A stretch of 64,000 bases of DNA, taken from the NCBI RefSeq assembly GCF_012044895.1, contig NZ_CP050695.1:1332501-1396500 (forward strand). The letters run 5' to 3'. The position numbers and the translations under genes were made by a program. This DNA is from Aquisalimonas sp. 2447 (GTDB lineage Bacteria; Pseudomonadota; Gammaproteobacteria; Nitrococcales; Aquisalimonadaceae). The notes below the pieces were generated by a model. The model was not told where the DNA came from and did no database searches. It saw only the letters and a list, made by a program, of their open reading frames with translations. Below, piece after piece: positions 24,857 to 33,718 of the stretch (position 1 is the first letter of the stretch; each line of letters begins with the position of its first letter).

Positions 24857-25012
24857 TTCCTTCTCCTGGCAATACCGATACAACAGGTATACATCCACGC
24901 TGCAAAGACGTCCATCATCCCCGTGGCTGATCACTGACCCGGTAAACTTATGCGGCGTGTACCCACGGCGAAGCAGGCGACGCCACATGAGAGAGTCACC
25001 AAGAGCATCGCA

Positions 25013-25243
25013 ATGACGAATGTGTTGCGCAGTGCCATCAAGGACCGTGAAGTCTGGCCTGATGAAGCCCTGGTCGATCTGATGAGGCGCATCGACCAGG
25101 AGATCGAACGCCGGAGCGTACAGGGCCGAGGCGCCTCTGAGGAGCAACAACGGGACGAAGGCGAAGCGCTTGAGGCGCTGGAGCGGGGACTGCTTGGGGA
25201 GGTTCGGCGCTATCTCCGGAATGGTCACGTCATCCGCGGGTGA
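25013..25243 (+). CDS. Small helical protein of an unnamed family (live copy)
   Basis: A 76-residue charged helical protein starting MTNVLRSAIKDREVWPDEAL, with a coiled-coil-like segment (MRRIDQEIERR) and the ending VRRYLRNGHVIRG. The ribosome site is weak, and an upstream in-frame Met at 24950 cannot be excluded. Decayed relatives occur at 7060-7293 and 56378-56500. The conserved parts between live and dead copies are the PDxAL...RID.E.ERR block and the C-terminal RRYL.NG..IRG. I recognise no known family. Confidence 0.65.
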   Translation: MTNVLRSAIKDREVWPDEALVDLMRRIDQEIERRSVQGRGASEEQQRDEGEALEALERGLLGEVRRYLRNGHVIRG

Positions 25244-25421
25244 AATCACATGCTGCGTCTCGCTAAACCTGCGATCTGGCGGTTCGATCCCTGAAATACA
25301 TGCACAGCTCTACATGTCCCGTCGAAGCTGACACCAAACGCCGGCCACCAGGGGCGACCGGGCAAGCAGCCTTTTGATCGCGGCCTCGCATCGGGCCGAC
25401 CAACATGACGTGGAGGTCGCC

Positions 25422-25652
25422 ATGTCAGCACGACTTCGCAGCCGCAATGTCTGGTTTGGACTCCTCCTCGGTGCGCTGGGCGCTGTCTATGTATGGATCA
25501 TGGCTGCTACGGGTGTCGCCGAGCTGCCCCACACCCTGGCTGCGCTGACGGTCCTGATCCCTCTCGTCCTATTCGGCGTTGTGCTACGAAGTCCCTGGCC
25601 TGCCGCGGCCGCCCTGGTGCTCGTGGCCGTCATTGACCTTACCTTGTCTTGA
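25422..25652 (+). CDS. Small three-helix membrane protein, copy 1
   Basis: A 76-residue hydrophobic protein after a good ribosome site (GTGGAGG). The helices are at about residues 9-29, 36-54 and 58-75 (VWFGLLLGALGAVYVWIMAA, TLAALTVLIPLVLFGVV, AAAALVLVAVIDLTLS). A near-identical protein is encoded at 56082-56312. Function unknown. Strong conservation between copies, while neighbours decayed, suggests it is under selection or recently duplicated. Confidence 0.75.
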   Translation: MSARLRSRNVWFGLLLGALGAVYVWIMAATGVAELPHTLAALTVLIPLVLFGVVLRSPWPAAAALVLVAVIDLTLS

Positions 25653-25959
25653 CGGTTCTCAGTGCTGCAGACCCGACCCACGCGGGACCTCGTACCGGTG
25701 CCAAGTGGCGACCCTGAACGGTCCTCCGTTGCTTTCGCTTGAGAGTCCGCTTCCCGGTCTGACGGTCCGTTGAAAAGAGAGGGTCAGCACTCAGCGGGTA
25801 TTTGCTGTAGCGGCTGGAGATAGGCGACTAGGCACCATGGTATCCCTGAGCCCATTGACTTCATCTTCGAGAATCGAACATCTCTGATCACGGATTGATC
25901 TCAACTCTTGCGCCTCGCGACAGTTGACGACTAATCAAGCCCCAAAGCTGGCGGTTTGG
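25653..25959. other. Intergenic region, no gene seen
   Basis: These 307 bases follow the three-helix protein and end at the chemoreceptor stop. The first 70 are part of the duplicated block (CTTGTCTTGACGG and onward, also at 54590 and, inverted, near 56090). The rest shows no open frame with a ribosome site and no clear terminator. Confidence 0.6.
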
Positions 25960-27606
25960 CTACCGAGGACCATGGCGCTCGCTCATCGGCCCTGTCCGCG
26001 AATGCGCAGGAGCACCATCGTCTCTGGCTTCTGAGCCCAGCACTGCGAACTGCTGAATGATGCCTTTCAGTTGTTCAGCGAGGTGGGCGAGGTGTTCACT
26101 TGCTCGGCGGGTACGCTTTGCGGCTGTTTCCGTGGTTTCGAAGCCGTCGTTGACCCGGGTGATGTTTTCATTGATCTCCTCGGCCACCTGGCTTTGCTCC
26201 TCGGCGGCGGAAGCGATCCGGGTGTTCATGTCGTTGATCGCGGCGACTGCCTGCTGAATCTGGTGCGTCGCCTCGGAGGCCGTTTGCGCGCTGGTGCCCA
26301 CTTCATCGGCAGATGCATTGCTGCGGTCCATTACTTCGGCGGCCCCGTTCACCCCGCGCTCCAGCCGTGCGACCGCTTTTGCGATGTCGTCGGTTGCCTC
26401 ATTGACTCGCGCGGACAGCACTCTCACTTCTTCTGCAACGACGGAGAACCCGCGCCCGGAGTCGCCGGCACGCGCCGCTTCGATGGCAGCGTTGAGTGCA
26501 AGCAGATTGGTCTTCTCGGAAATGGAGTTGATGACGCCGAGCACGGCACGAATCTCGGCGGTGTCATCCTGGAGGCGGCGAACAGCCTCCGCGGACTCCT
26601 GCACTTCGGTGGCCAGCCGTTGCATGGCGCCGTTGGCCTCATCCATCACCCGTCCACCGCGGTCTGCCTGTTGGGAGGCTTCCTCGGCGGCAACCGCCGC
26701 CTCATTGGCGTTGCGCGAGACGTCCAGAACGGTGGTCGCCATCTCGTGCATCGCCGAAGCGACACTGTCGGTCTGTTCACGTTGATGCCGCAGTGCCTCC
26801 TGACTACTCTGAGCCGCATCTTCGGTATCGGCGACAGCGGCCGCCAGGTCCTCGGTCAGTCGGTTGACCCGTGTTTGCAAGGCATCCATCTGGGAGCGCT
26901 GCATCGCCATGGCGAGATCCACCTGGGCTGCGATGTCATGCCCGCCGCCATACGTGTACTCACCGACGGGGTTGCGAAACACCCGCTTTGCCATTGCATC
27001 GAGCTGGCGCCAGCGCCGGGTACTGGCATGGACGATCCCACCGCCCACAACCGCGGCCGCGCCCGCCACCAACGCGGTGGAGCCAGGATCAGTCGCGAGG
27101 ACATGCCCGAGCCCAACCGAGGCGGCGGCGATCACGCCGGCCAAGCCCGCCAGGACAAGGCGGTCGTCAACCCGTTCCCAGAACCGGACAACGGAACCTC
27201 CGCGTCGCATGCGGGCGTAGAGGCGCTCGGCACGGCGTTTCTGCGCGTCCGTCGCCTGGGTGCGCACTGACTGGAAACCGATGTGCTGATCCCCCTCGTA
27301 AACGGGGGAGACGAATCCGCTGACCCAGTAATGGTCGCCGTTTTTGCAGCGATTCTTGATAATACCCATCCACGGTTTGCCGGCTTTGAGCGTGTCCCAG
27401 AAGTCGGTATAGACCGCCTCGGGCATATCCGGATGGCGCACGATATTATGGGCTTTGCCGGTGAGTTCTTGCTCCGAGAATCCAGCGACGCGACAAAATG
27501 CTTCGTTAGCGCTTTCAATAACCCCTTTCAGGTTGGTTGTGCTGATGAGTCGGTCTTCTTTTTCGACCGGTTCTTCGCGATTCGTTATCGGTGTGTTGAT
27601 GCGCAT
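25960..27606 (-). CDS. Aer-like methyl-accepting chemotaxis protein with N-terminal PAS domain
   Basis: A 548-residue receptor. PAS domain at residues about 15-115 ([20 protein letters not shown], then [18 protein letters not shown]), as in Aer proteins that sense redox through FAD. Two hydrophobic segments at about 150-195 form a membrane hairpin; there is no periplasmic domain. The kinase-control tip is [20 protein letters not shown], followed by [12 protein letters not shown]. It probably mediates aerotaxis or energy taxis with the CheA/CheW complex. It is divergent from the large GGDEF/EAL gene with an FNR-type box between. Confidence 0.93.
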   Translation of the reverse strand: MRINTPITNREEPVEKEDRLISTTNLKGVIESANEAFCRVAGFSEQELTGKAHNIVRHPDMPEAVYTDFWDTLKAGKPWMGIIKNRCKNGDHYWVSGFVSPVYEGDQHIGFQSVRTQATDAQKRRAERLYARMRRGGSVVRFWERVDDRLVLAGLAGVIAAASVGLGHVLATDPGSTALVAGAAAVVGGGIVHASTRRWRQLDAMAKRVFRNPVGEYTYGGGHDIAAQVDLAMAMQRSQMDALQTRVNRLTEDLAAAVADTEDAAQSSQEALRHQREQTDSVASAMHEMATTVLDVSRNANEAAVAAEEASQQADRGGRVMDEANGAMQRLATEVQESAEAVRRLQDDTAEIRAVLGVINSISEKTNLLALNAAIEAARAGDSGRGFSVVAEEVRVLSARVNEATDDIAKAVARLERGVNGAAEVMDRSNASADEVGTSAQTASEATHQIQQAVAAINDMNTRIASAAEEQSQVAEEINENITRVNDGFETTETAAKRTRRASEHLAHLAEQLKGIIQQFAVLGSEARDDGAPAHSRTGPMSERHGPR

Positions 27607-27681
27607 TGATGGGGATCTCCGGGCTCAGGAGCGGATCGCGCTCCTCGGCGTTGAGTATCGGCAGGCGGCACTCAAGCTTGA

Positions 27682-27695
27682 TTGACCTGGATCAA
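27682..27695. promoter_or_regulatory. FNR/Anr-type binding site
   Basis: TTGACCTGGATCAA fits TTGAT-N4-ATCAA at 9 of 10 defined positions. It lies 76 bases before the chemoreceptor start (-) and 173 bases before the PAS-GGDEF-EAL start (+). Its half-sites are identical to those of the box at 5896-5909. Oxygen-linked control of an Aer-like receptor makes biological sense. Confidence 0.6.
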
Positions 27696-27867
27696 CAAAT
27701 GCGGAACAGGTGGTCCATACAATCACGTCTGCGTTAAGGGCTCTTGAGGCCGGAGAGAGTGGTGTGTCCGGGATGCCGTGCGCCAGTTCTCATTGCATCC
27801 GTGCCGGGTGGCTTTCAGGATCGAGGGAGTCGTCCGGACATTTCCGCGTTGTCCGACCAGAGGGTCT

Positions 27868-30800
27868 ATGACACAGAACCATGAGCGGCCCGTTCTGGAC
27901 TGGGATCGCTCGCTTTTCGAACCTGCCATGGAATCCGCCCCCGATGCGGTGATTGTCACGACCGCAGACCTGACCTACCCCGGTCCCGTTATCGTGTACG
28001 CGAATCCGGCCTTTTCCCGCATGACCGGCTACGGGCGGGATGAGCTCATCGGCGCCACGCCGCGCATGCTCCAGGGGCCGGACACTGACCCGGACGTCCT
28101 GCGAAAACTGCGTGCAGCGGTCGAGCGCCGGGAGCTGTTCATGGGCTCGGCGGTCAACTACCGCAAGGACGGCACGCCCTACCGCGTGGAGTGGAGCATC
28201 ACGCCCGTGCGTGACCAGCGCCAGCAGCGGGATTACTTCGTCTCGATTCAACGCCCGGTCAGCCAGCAGGAGGCTCATCTCGAACACCTCGATGCCGTCC
28301 TGGAGTCCGCGTCGCTGGGTTTCCTTGTCGTCCATCTGGACGGCCGGATTGCCACCGCTAATCCGCTGGCGGAGCAGATGTTCGGGTACTCAGCGGGGGA
28401 ACTCCAGAGCACGACTGTGGAGGCGCTGGTTCCCGAGGAGGCGCGCGGCGCACACATCGCATTGCGTGCGGCGTTCCATAGTGCCGCCGAAGCCCGTCCC
28501 ATGGGGGAGGGGCGGGAGCTGCAGGCCGTGAGGAAGGACGGAAGCCGGTTTCCCGTGGAGATCGGCCTGAGCCCGGTGCATGTCGGCGGCGTTCCGCACA
28601 CGCTGGTGTCAGTGGCCGACACAACGACGCGCCAGGAGGCGGAATGCCAGGTGCGCCGCCACTCCGAGGAGCACGCGGCTCTGGTGTCTTTCGCCCAGTG
28701 GGCGCTGGAGGATCCCGGGCTCGACCAGTTGAATGCCCGGGCAGCCGGTGTAACCGCTTCCACGTTCGGCTTCGACGGAGCGATGGTTCTGGAGCTCCCT
28801 GCCTCCGGTTCCCAGATTAATGTTGTGGCGAGCGCCGGCCATGTGTCGCAGGCCATCCCCTCTACAGTCGAGCTTTCGGCAGAGCTGCGTGAACGGATCG
28901 CCGGCGCGGGTGATCTTTCGGATCAGCCCGTGACGCCCTCTCATGTAGTGAGTCAAACCGAGGCCTTCGGCCTGCCGGAGGAGTCCGGGGCGTTGATCTG
29001 CGTTCCCATCACGGACGGCGCACAGTCCTTCGGCTTCCTGTGTGGGCTCGTCCGTGAACCCTCTTCCGTCGACGCGCACAACCTTCAGCCACTGCAGACG
29101 CTGACGCATTTGCTGGCCTCGGCCAAACGACGGGCTCGCGACAGGGAGCGGATGGCGAAGTCCGACTACTTGCAGGTGATTACCGGGCGTGTGGCACACA
29201 TCGGTGGATGGACGGTTGATCTGACCGAGGGCGCCTTGACCTGGTCCGATGAAGTCGCGGCCATCCACGATCTCCCTCCCGGAACGACGATCACCGTAGA
29301 TGAGGCCATTACGTTTTATGCGCCCGAGGATCGCCCCCGAATTCGTGCGGCGGTCGAAGAGTGCATCAAAAGCGGAAGGCCTTATGACGAAGTCCTGGAA
29401 ATTATAACGGCGGCGGGTCGTCGCCGGACCGTGCGCACCACCGGGGAGGCTGTCATCGGTGAAGACGGCGCGGTCACTGAGATCCGCGGAGCGTTCCAGG
29501 ACATCACTGAGCAGCGACGTGTAGAACAGCGGCTGCATGAGACCGAGGAGTACTTCGAGCATCTGGCCGAGGCCATGCCGGGCATTATCTGGAGTGCACA
29601 GTCCGATGGGGTGCTGGATTATGCCAACCGCCGGCTCGTGGCGCAGACCGGGATTACCGATGAACGTCTGCGGCGGGGAGAGTGGATCGAGGCTGTCCAC
29701 CCGGATGATCGTGACCGGTGCCTGCAGACCTGGCGTGAAGCCGTCGACAACGGCACCTCGTACACCATCGATTTCCGGTTGTACGACCAGGTACGGGACC
29801 AGTACCGCTGGCACTACGTCAGCGCTGATCCTGTCCACGATGACCACGGTCGTGTGCGTAAGTGGTACGGCAGCGCGATCGATGTCCACGAGCGCAAAGA
29901 ACTTGAAGAGGAGCTCGTGCGGGTGGCGGGCCGTGTCACACGTACATTGGAGAGCATTACCGACGGGTTTTACACGGTCGATGCCCAGTGGACGTTCACC
30001 TATTTCAACGCGGAAGCCGAACGCCTGCTGCATCAGCCGCGTCACCAGGTTCTTGGAAGAAACCTGTGGGAAATGTTCCCGGCCGTTATGGGAACGGCGC
30101 TCGAGCATGAATATCGCGCAGCGATGACGGATCAGACCGCGCGACGGTTCGAGTATTACTATCCTGCGGGTAAAACCTGGTTCGAGGTGCATGCCTACCC
30201 GTCCGATGACGGGCTAACGGTGTATTTCCGGGATGTGACCGCGAGCAAGCAGGCCGAGGCCGAGGTGCATTTTCTTGCCTACTTCGATCCCCTCACGGAG
30301 TTGCCCAACCGCCAGTTGTTGAGCAAGTGTTTGCAGGACTGCGTGGAGAACGCATCGCCCCCCGAGGCGTTCGGTGCCCTGATTCTCATCGACGTCGATG
30401 ACTTCAAGAGCCTCAACGACACCCGTGGGCACGACTTCGGTGACAAGCTGCTCCAGGCGTTTGCCGCACGGCTGCGGGAGATGGGTGATCGCTTCACCAT
30501 GGCCGGCCGCATGGGTGGTGACGAGTTCGCGGTCATTCTCACAGGAGTCGGTTCGACAGAACCCCACAGCACGCCAGTAGTGGAGGCGACCGCGAAAGAG
30601 CTTCGCGACCGCTTGATGAAGCCGTTCACCATCGACGGAGCGCAATATCTGCGCACCTCCAGTCTGGGCCTTGCGCTGTTCGCGCCGGGTCGAGATCACC
30701 TTGCTGATGTCCTGAAACGGGCGGATCTGGCGCTGCACCGTGCCAAACAGCAGGGCCGCGGTGCGGTCAGCCTGTTCGATCCCTCGCTCCAGAGTTGGGC

Positions 30801-31578
30801 GGACCGCCGCGCCTGGATCGAACGCCGGATTCCCGCTGCGCTGAAAGCGGGCTCCTTTGTTCCCTACTATCAACCGATCATGAACGCCGGGGGTGAGTGT
30901 GTCGGGGCTGAAGCACTGGTGCGCTGGCACGATCCCGAGTGGGGCATCCTTAGCCCCGGGGAGTTCATTCCGGTTGCCGAAGAGGTCGGCCTGATTCACG
31001 CGATCGGCAAGGCGGTGTTGCGCAGCGCCTGCGAGCAACTGGCTGCTTGGTCGGGAACGGATGCCCTCGCGCTCATGACCATGTCGGTCAACGTCAGTGT
31101 GCGCCAGTTCAGGGAGGCAGGGTTTGTCGAGGACGTTGAGCATATCGTGCGGGAGACGGGTGTTGATCCCTCACGGCTGAAGCTTGAAGTCACGGAGTCC
31201 TTGCTGGATCAAAACGTCGAGGAGACCCTGACGCAGATGAACCGACTGCAGCGGCTGGGGATTTCCTTCGCGCTGGACGACTTCGGTACGGGCTATTCTT
31301 CACTGGCCTACCTCAGACGGATGCCGCTTCGCATGCTGAAGATCGACCAGACGTTCGTACGAGACATGCTCGCCGACGAGAGCAATGTAGCCATCGTCCA
31401 GACGGTCGTTGCCCTGGCGGGCAGTCTGGGGCTCGAGGTTGTCGCGGAGGGTGTCGAGACGCAGGCCGTTCGCGATGCGCTTGTCCGGCAGGGGTGTGAG
31501 ACGTTCCAGGGGTACTTTTTCAGTCCTGCTCTATCTGCCGAAGAGTTCGAAGCGTTCGCCCGCGAAAACGCAAGTTGA
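27868..31578 (+). CDS. PAS-PAS-GAF-PAS-PAS-PAS-GGDEF-EAL c-di-GMP signalling protein
   Basis: About 1236 residues from ATG 27868 (AGAGGG upstream). In order: a LOV-like PAS without photoactive Cys (GATPRMLQGPDTDPD, about 15-130); PAS 2 (about 135-255); a GAF-like domain (about 280-425); PAS 3 to 5 (about 435-830); GGDEF (DPLTELPNRQ, then GRMGGDEFAVIL); EAL (GAEALVRWHDPEWG, SVNVSVRQF, LDDFGTGYSSLAYL, LKIDQTFV, VVAEGVETQ, GYFFSP). Both catalytic motifs are intact, so it could make or break c-di-GMP. No membrane segment is seen, so sensing is cytoplasmic. Confidence 0.93.
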   Translation: MTQNHERPVLDWDRSLFEPAMESAPDAVIVTTADLTYPGPVIVYANPAFSRMTGYGRDELIGATPRMLQGPDTDPDVLRKLRAAVERRELFMGSAVNYRKDGTPYRVEWSITPVRDQRQQRDYFVSIQRPVSQQEAHLEHLDAVLESASLGFLVVHLDGRIATANPLAEQMFGYSAGELQSTTVEALVPEEARGAHIALRAAFHSAAEARPMGEGRELQAVRKDGSRFPVEIGLSPVHVGGVPHTLVSVADTTTRQEAECQVRRHSEEHAALVSFAQWALEDPGLDQLNARAAGVTASTFGFDGAMVLELPASGSQINVVASAGHVSQAIPSTVELSAELRERIAGAGDLSDQPVTPSHVVSQTEAFGLPEESGALICVPITDGAQSFGFLCGLVREPSSVDAHNLQPLQTLTHLLASAKRRARDRERMAKSDYLQVITGRVAHIGGWTVDLTEGALTWSDEVAAIHDLPPGTTITVDEAITFYAPEDRPRIRAAVEECIKSGRPYDEVLEIITAAGRRRTVRTTGEAVIGEDGAVTEIRGAFQDITEQRRVEQRLHETEEYFEHLAEAMPGIIWSAQSDGVLDYANRRLVAQTGITDERLRRGEWIEAVHPDDRDRCLQTWREAVDNGTSYTIDFRLYDQVRDQYRWHYVSADPVHDDHGRVRKWYGSAIDVHERKELEEELVRVAGRVTRTLESITDGFYTVDAQWTFTYFNAEAERLLHQPRHQVLGRNLWEMFPAVMGTALEHEYRAAMTDQTARRFEYYYPAGKTWFEVHAYPSDDGLTVYFRDVTASKQAEAEVHFLAYFDPLTELPNRQLLSKCLQDCVENASPPEAFGALILIDVDDFKSLNDTRGHDFGDKLLQAFAARLREMGDRFTMAGRMGGDEFAVILTGVGSTEPHSTPVVEATAKELRDRLMKPFTIDGAQYLRTSSLGLALFAPGRDHLADVLKRADLALHRAKQQGRGAVSLFDPSLQSWADRRAWIERRIPAALKAGSFVPYYQPIMNAGGECVGAEALVRWHDPEWGILSPGEFIPVAEEVGLIHAIGKAVLRSACEQLAAWSGTDALALMTMSVNVSVRQFREAGFVEDVEHIVRETGVDPSRLKLEVTESLLDQNVEETLTQMNRLQRLGISFALDDFGTGYSSLAYLRRMPLRMLKIDQTFVRDMLADESNVAIVQTVVALAGSLGLEVVAEGVETQAVRDALVRQGCETFQGYFFSPALSAEEFEAFARENAS

Positions 31579-31668
31579 TGGCTGCACACTCTCGCATGTT
31601 GAGAAGCATAATGAGATCCAAATGGTCTATTGTTTCGTAAAGTTGCTGGGTTAAAAAGCGGAGCAGCC

Positions 31669-32055
31669 ATGCGCGAGCTCAAGAGCATACTCTACGTAGA
31701 GGACGATGAAGACATCCGCCAGGTCGCTCAGCTGGCGCTCGAAGACGTAGGAGGTTTCCGGGTAAAACTGTGTGAATCCGGTCAACAGGCATTGGATTCC
31801 GTGGCATCATTCGAACCCGACCTGATCCTGCTGGATGTCATGATGCCGGATATGGATGGCATTGAGACGTTCAACAGACTCCATGAGCGGGGCGCCATCA
31901 ATAATTTGCCCGTGATTCTGATGACAGCCAAGGTTCACCCAGAGGAAATGGCACATTACCGGGAGATGGGCGTTTTCGACGTCATCCCCAAACCCTTTGA
32001 CCCAATGACCGTATCGGAGGACATTCAGCGCATGTGGGAACGTTACCATGGCTGA
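31669..32055 (+). CDS. Single-domain response regulator (CheY-like)
   Basis: A 128-residue receiver domain: acidic pair E11-D12-D13 (LYVEDDED), phosphoacceptor D56 (LILLDVMMPDMDG), MTAK and PKPF for the conserved Thr and Lys. There is no output domain. The start ATG 31669 follows GCGGAG. It is the first of four overlapping genes and overlaps the Hpt-REC-GGDEF gene by 8 bases, so it may be a phosphate shuttle or sink for the two kinases. Confidence 0.92.
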   Translation: MRELKSILYVEDDEDIRQVAQLALEDVGGFRVKLCESGQQALDSVASFEPDLILLDVMMPDMDGIETFNRLHERGAINNLPVILMTAKVHPEEMAHYREMGVFDVIPKPFDPMTVSEDIQRMWERYHG

Positions 32056-33718
32056 AAATGATCACCCCGACGTACTGGAATCCAAACTCAGTAGGCTCAG
32101 GGCTGCCTATCGATCCAGGCTGAACGACGAGCTGGAGCAGATCAATCTTCAGGCCAGCGCAGCCCAGGAGTCGAATGAGGCGCTGGAACTCATCACAACG
32201 CTCAGCCACCGACTGCATAAGCTTGCCGGTTCAGCAGGCACCTTTGGCTTCCACCAACTCGGCCAGCGTGCCCGCAGGCTTGAGCGACGCATTCAAGCCT
32301 GGCTGGATGGCAACGGTACTGATGACAGCTTTGATCTGGAGCGATTCAAAAGAGGCCTGACCGAGCTGGGCAATCTTCTGGACGCTGATGATAAGGCCTC
32401 GTCCGGCGTTGGTCTGGAAAGTGCCGACGCCAGCGATGACTCCCATTCGCCACTGGTTGCAGTGGTGGAGCGTGACAGCATCCTTGCCGACTACCTTGCG
32501 CATCAGCTCAGAAGCTTCGGATTCCGTGTGCATAGCTACCAGAATCCGCATGATTTTCTGGAAGATACGGAGGTCGACGCGCATCTGCTGCTGCTCGACC
32601 ACCGCGCCGGGCCTTCAGAGGCTGCAGCACTGCCCAGTAATCATTGGCAGGCACTGCTTGATCAGGTCTCGTGCCCGGTCATTTTTATGGGCGGCCATGA
32701 GGATTTCCATGCCCGACTGGAAGCGGTGCGCGCCGGTGCGGAGAGCTATTTTGTCAAACCACTGAACATACCAAGAGTCGCTGCACGGATAACACGGTCC
32801 ATCAAACAACGGGATCAGCGCGGGGAGCGGATTCTCATCATCGATGACGACGCCCAACTGCTGCAACACCTTGAAACCGTGCTGACCCGCTCCGGAATGA
32901 TTGTTCAGCCCCTGCAGGATCCATCGCGACTGCTGGATACCACCTCCGCATTCCAGCCAGAACTGGTGTTGATGGATCTACAGATGCCACAGGTCACCGG
33001 GGATGAGCTCGCCGCCATGCTCAGGCAGTTCGACAAATGGAACAATCTGCCGATCCTTTTTCTGACCCAGGAACAGAACCAGCGCAGCCGTGCGCAGGCA
33101 CTGATGCGTGGCGGTGACGATTTCATCGATAAACCGGTCAGCGATGAGTATCTGCTCAAGACCTGTCGCAACCGTGTCAGAAGACTGCGGGACATGCAGG
33201 AAGCCATCTCTCTGGACGGGCTGACGGGTCTGCTCCGCCACGCCAATATCAAGGAAGCTCTGGACACTGAACTGCAGAGTGCAGGCCGAAGCGGCAATCC
33301 GCTTTCGGTAGTGATGCTCGATATCGACCATTTCAAACACGTCAATGACACATACGGGCACGCCCTGGGTGACATTGTCATCAGCACACTCGGCACACTG
33401 ATGGCACAGCATTTCCGTGGCAGCGACCGGCTGGGCCGTTACGGGGGCGAAGAATTTCTGGCCGTGCTGCCCAACTGCGATGCAAAAGCGGCCGAACGGC
33501 TCATCAATCGACTCCGCGAAGATTTTTCTGAGATTCGTTTTGTTGACAGCGAAACCAGTTTCACCTGCACGCTTTCGGCAGGAATCGCAGACACGAACGC
33601 TTTTCCCGGCCTGATGGGGAGCCAGCTGCTGGAGCAGGCCGACAGGGCACTCTATGTCTCCAAGGAATCCGGACGAAACTGCGTTTCCAGAGCAACCCAA
33701 GAGGACAGCATTTCTTGA
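32048..33718 (+). CDS. Hpt-REC-REC-GGDEF protein
   Basis: A 556-residue protein. An Hpt domain occupies residues 1-115 with H57 in LHKLAGSAGTFGF. A first, atypical receiver (about 130-250) keeps an Asp in LLLLDHRAG but lacks a normal acidic pair. A second, canonical receiver (about 258-375) has IIDDDAQ, LVLMDLQMPQ and DKPVS. A GGDEF domain (about 390-545) has LTGLLRHANI and RYGGEEFLAVLP. Phosphate could enter by Hpt or receiver and set diguanylate cyclase output. It overlaps the next gene by 4 bases. Confidence 0.92.
   Translation: MAENDHPDVLESKLSRLRAAYRSRLNDELEQINLQASAAQESNEALELITTLSHRLHKLAGSAGTFGFHQLGQRARRLERRIQAWLDGNGTDDSFDLERFKRGLTELGNLLDADDKASSGVGLESADASDDSHSPLVAVVERDSILADYLAHQLRSFGFRVHSYQNPHDFLEDTEVDAHLLLLDHRAGPSEAAALPSNHWQALLDQVSCPVIFMGGHEDFHARLEAVRAGAESYFVKPLNIPRVAARITRSIKQRDQRGERILIIDDDAQLLQHLETVLTRSGMIVQPLQDPSRLLDTTSAFQPELVLMDLQMPQVTGDELAAMLRQFDKWNNLPILFLTQEQNQRSRAQALMRGGDDFIDKPVSDEYLLKTCRNRVRRLRDMQEAISLDGLTGLLRHANIKEALDTELQSAGRSGNPLSVVMLDIDHFKHVNDTYGHALGDIVISTLGTLMAQHFRGSDRLGRYGGEEFLAVLPNCDAKAAERLINRLREDFSEIRFVDSETSFTCTLSAGIADTNAFPGLMGSQLLEQADRALYVSKESGRNCVSRATQEDSIS

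Larger units (their letters stand above)
24250..25720. repeat. Inverted repeat, copy A (pairs with 56020-56770)
   Basis: From the SDR gene through the two small genes, this sequence recurs in reverse orientation at 56020-56770. The second copy has several internal deletions, mostly in the SDR, while the three-helix protein is nearly unchanged. A short direct copy of the 3' end (about 25610-25700) also occurs at 54560-54650. Confidence 0.8.

Noticed and set aside
28609-30192. Minus-strand open frame of about 527 codons inside the PAS-GGDEF-EAL gene
   Set aside because: It lies fully opposite recognised domains and has no family resemblance or ribosome site; long antisense frames are common in high-GC DNA.
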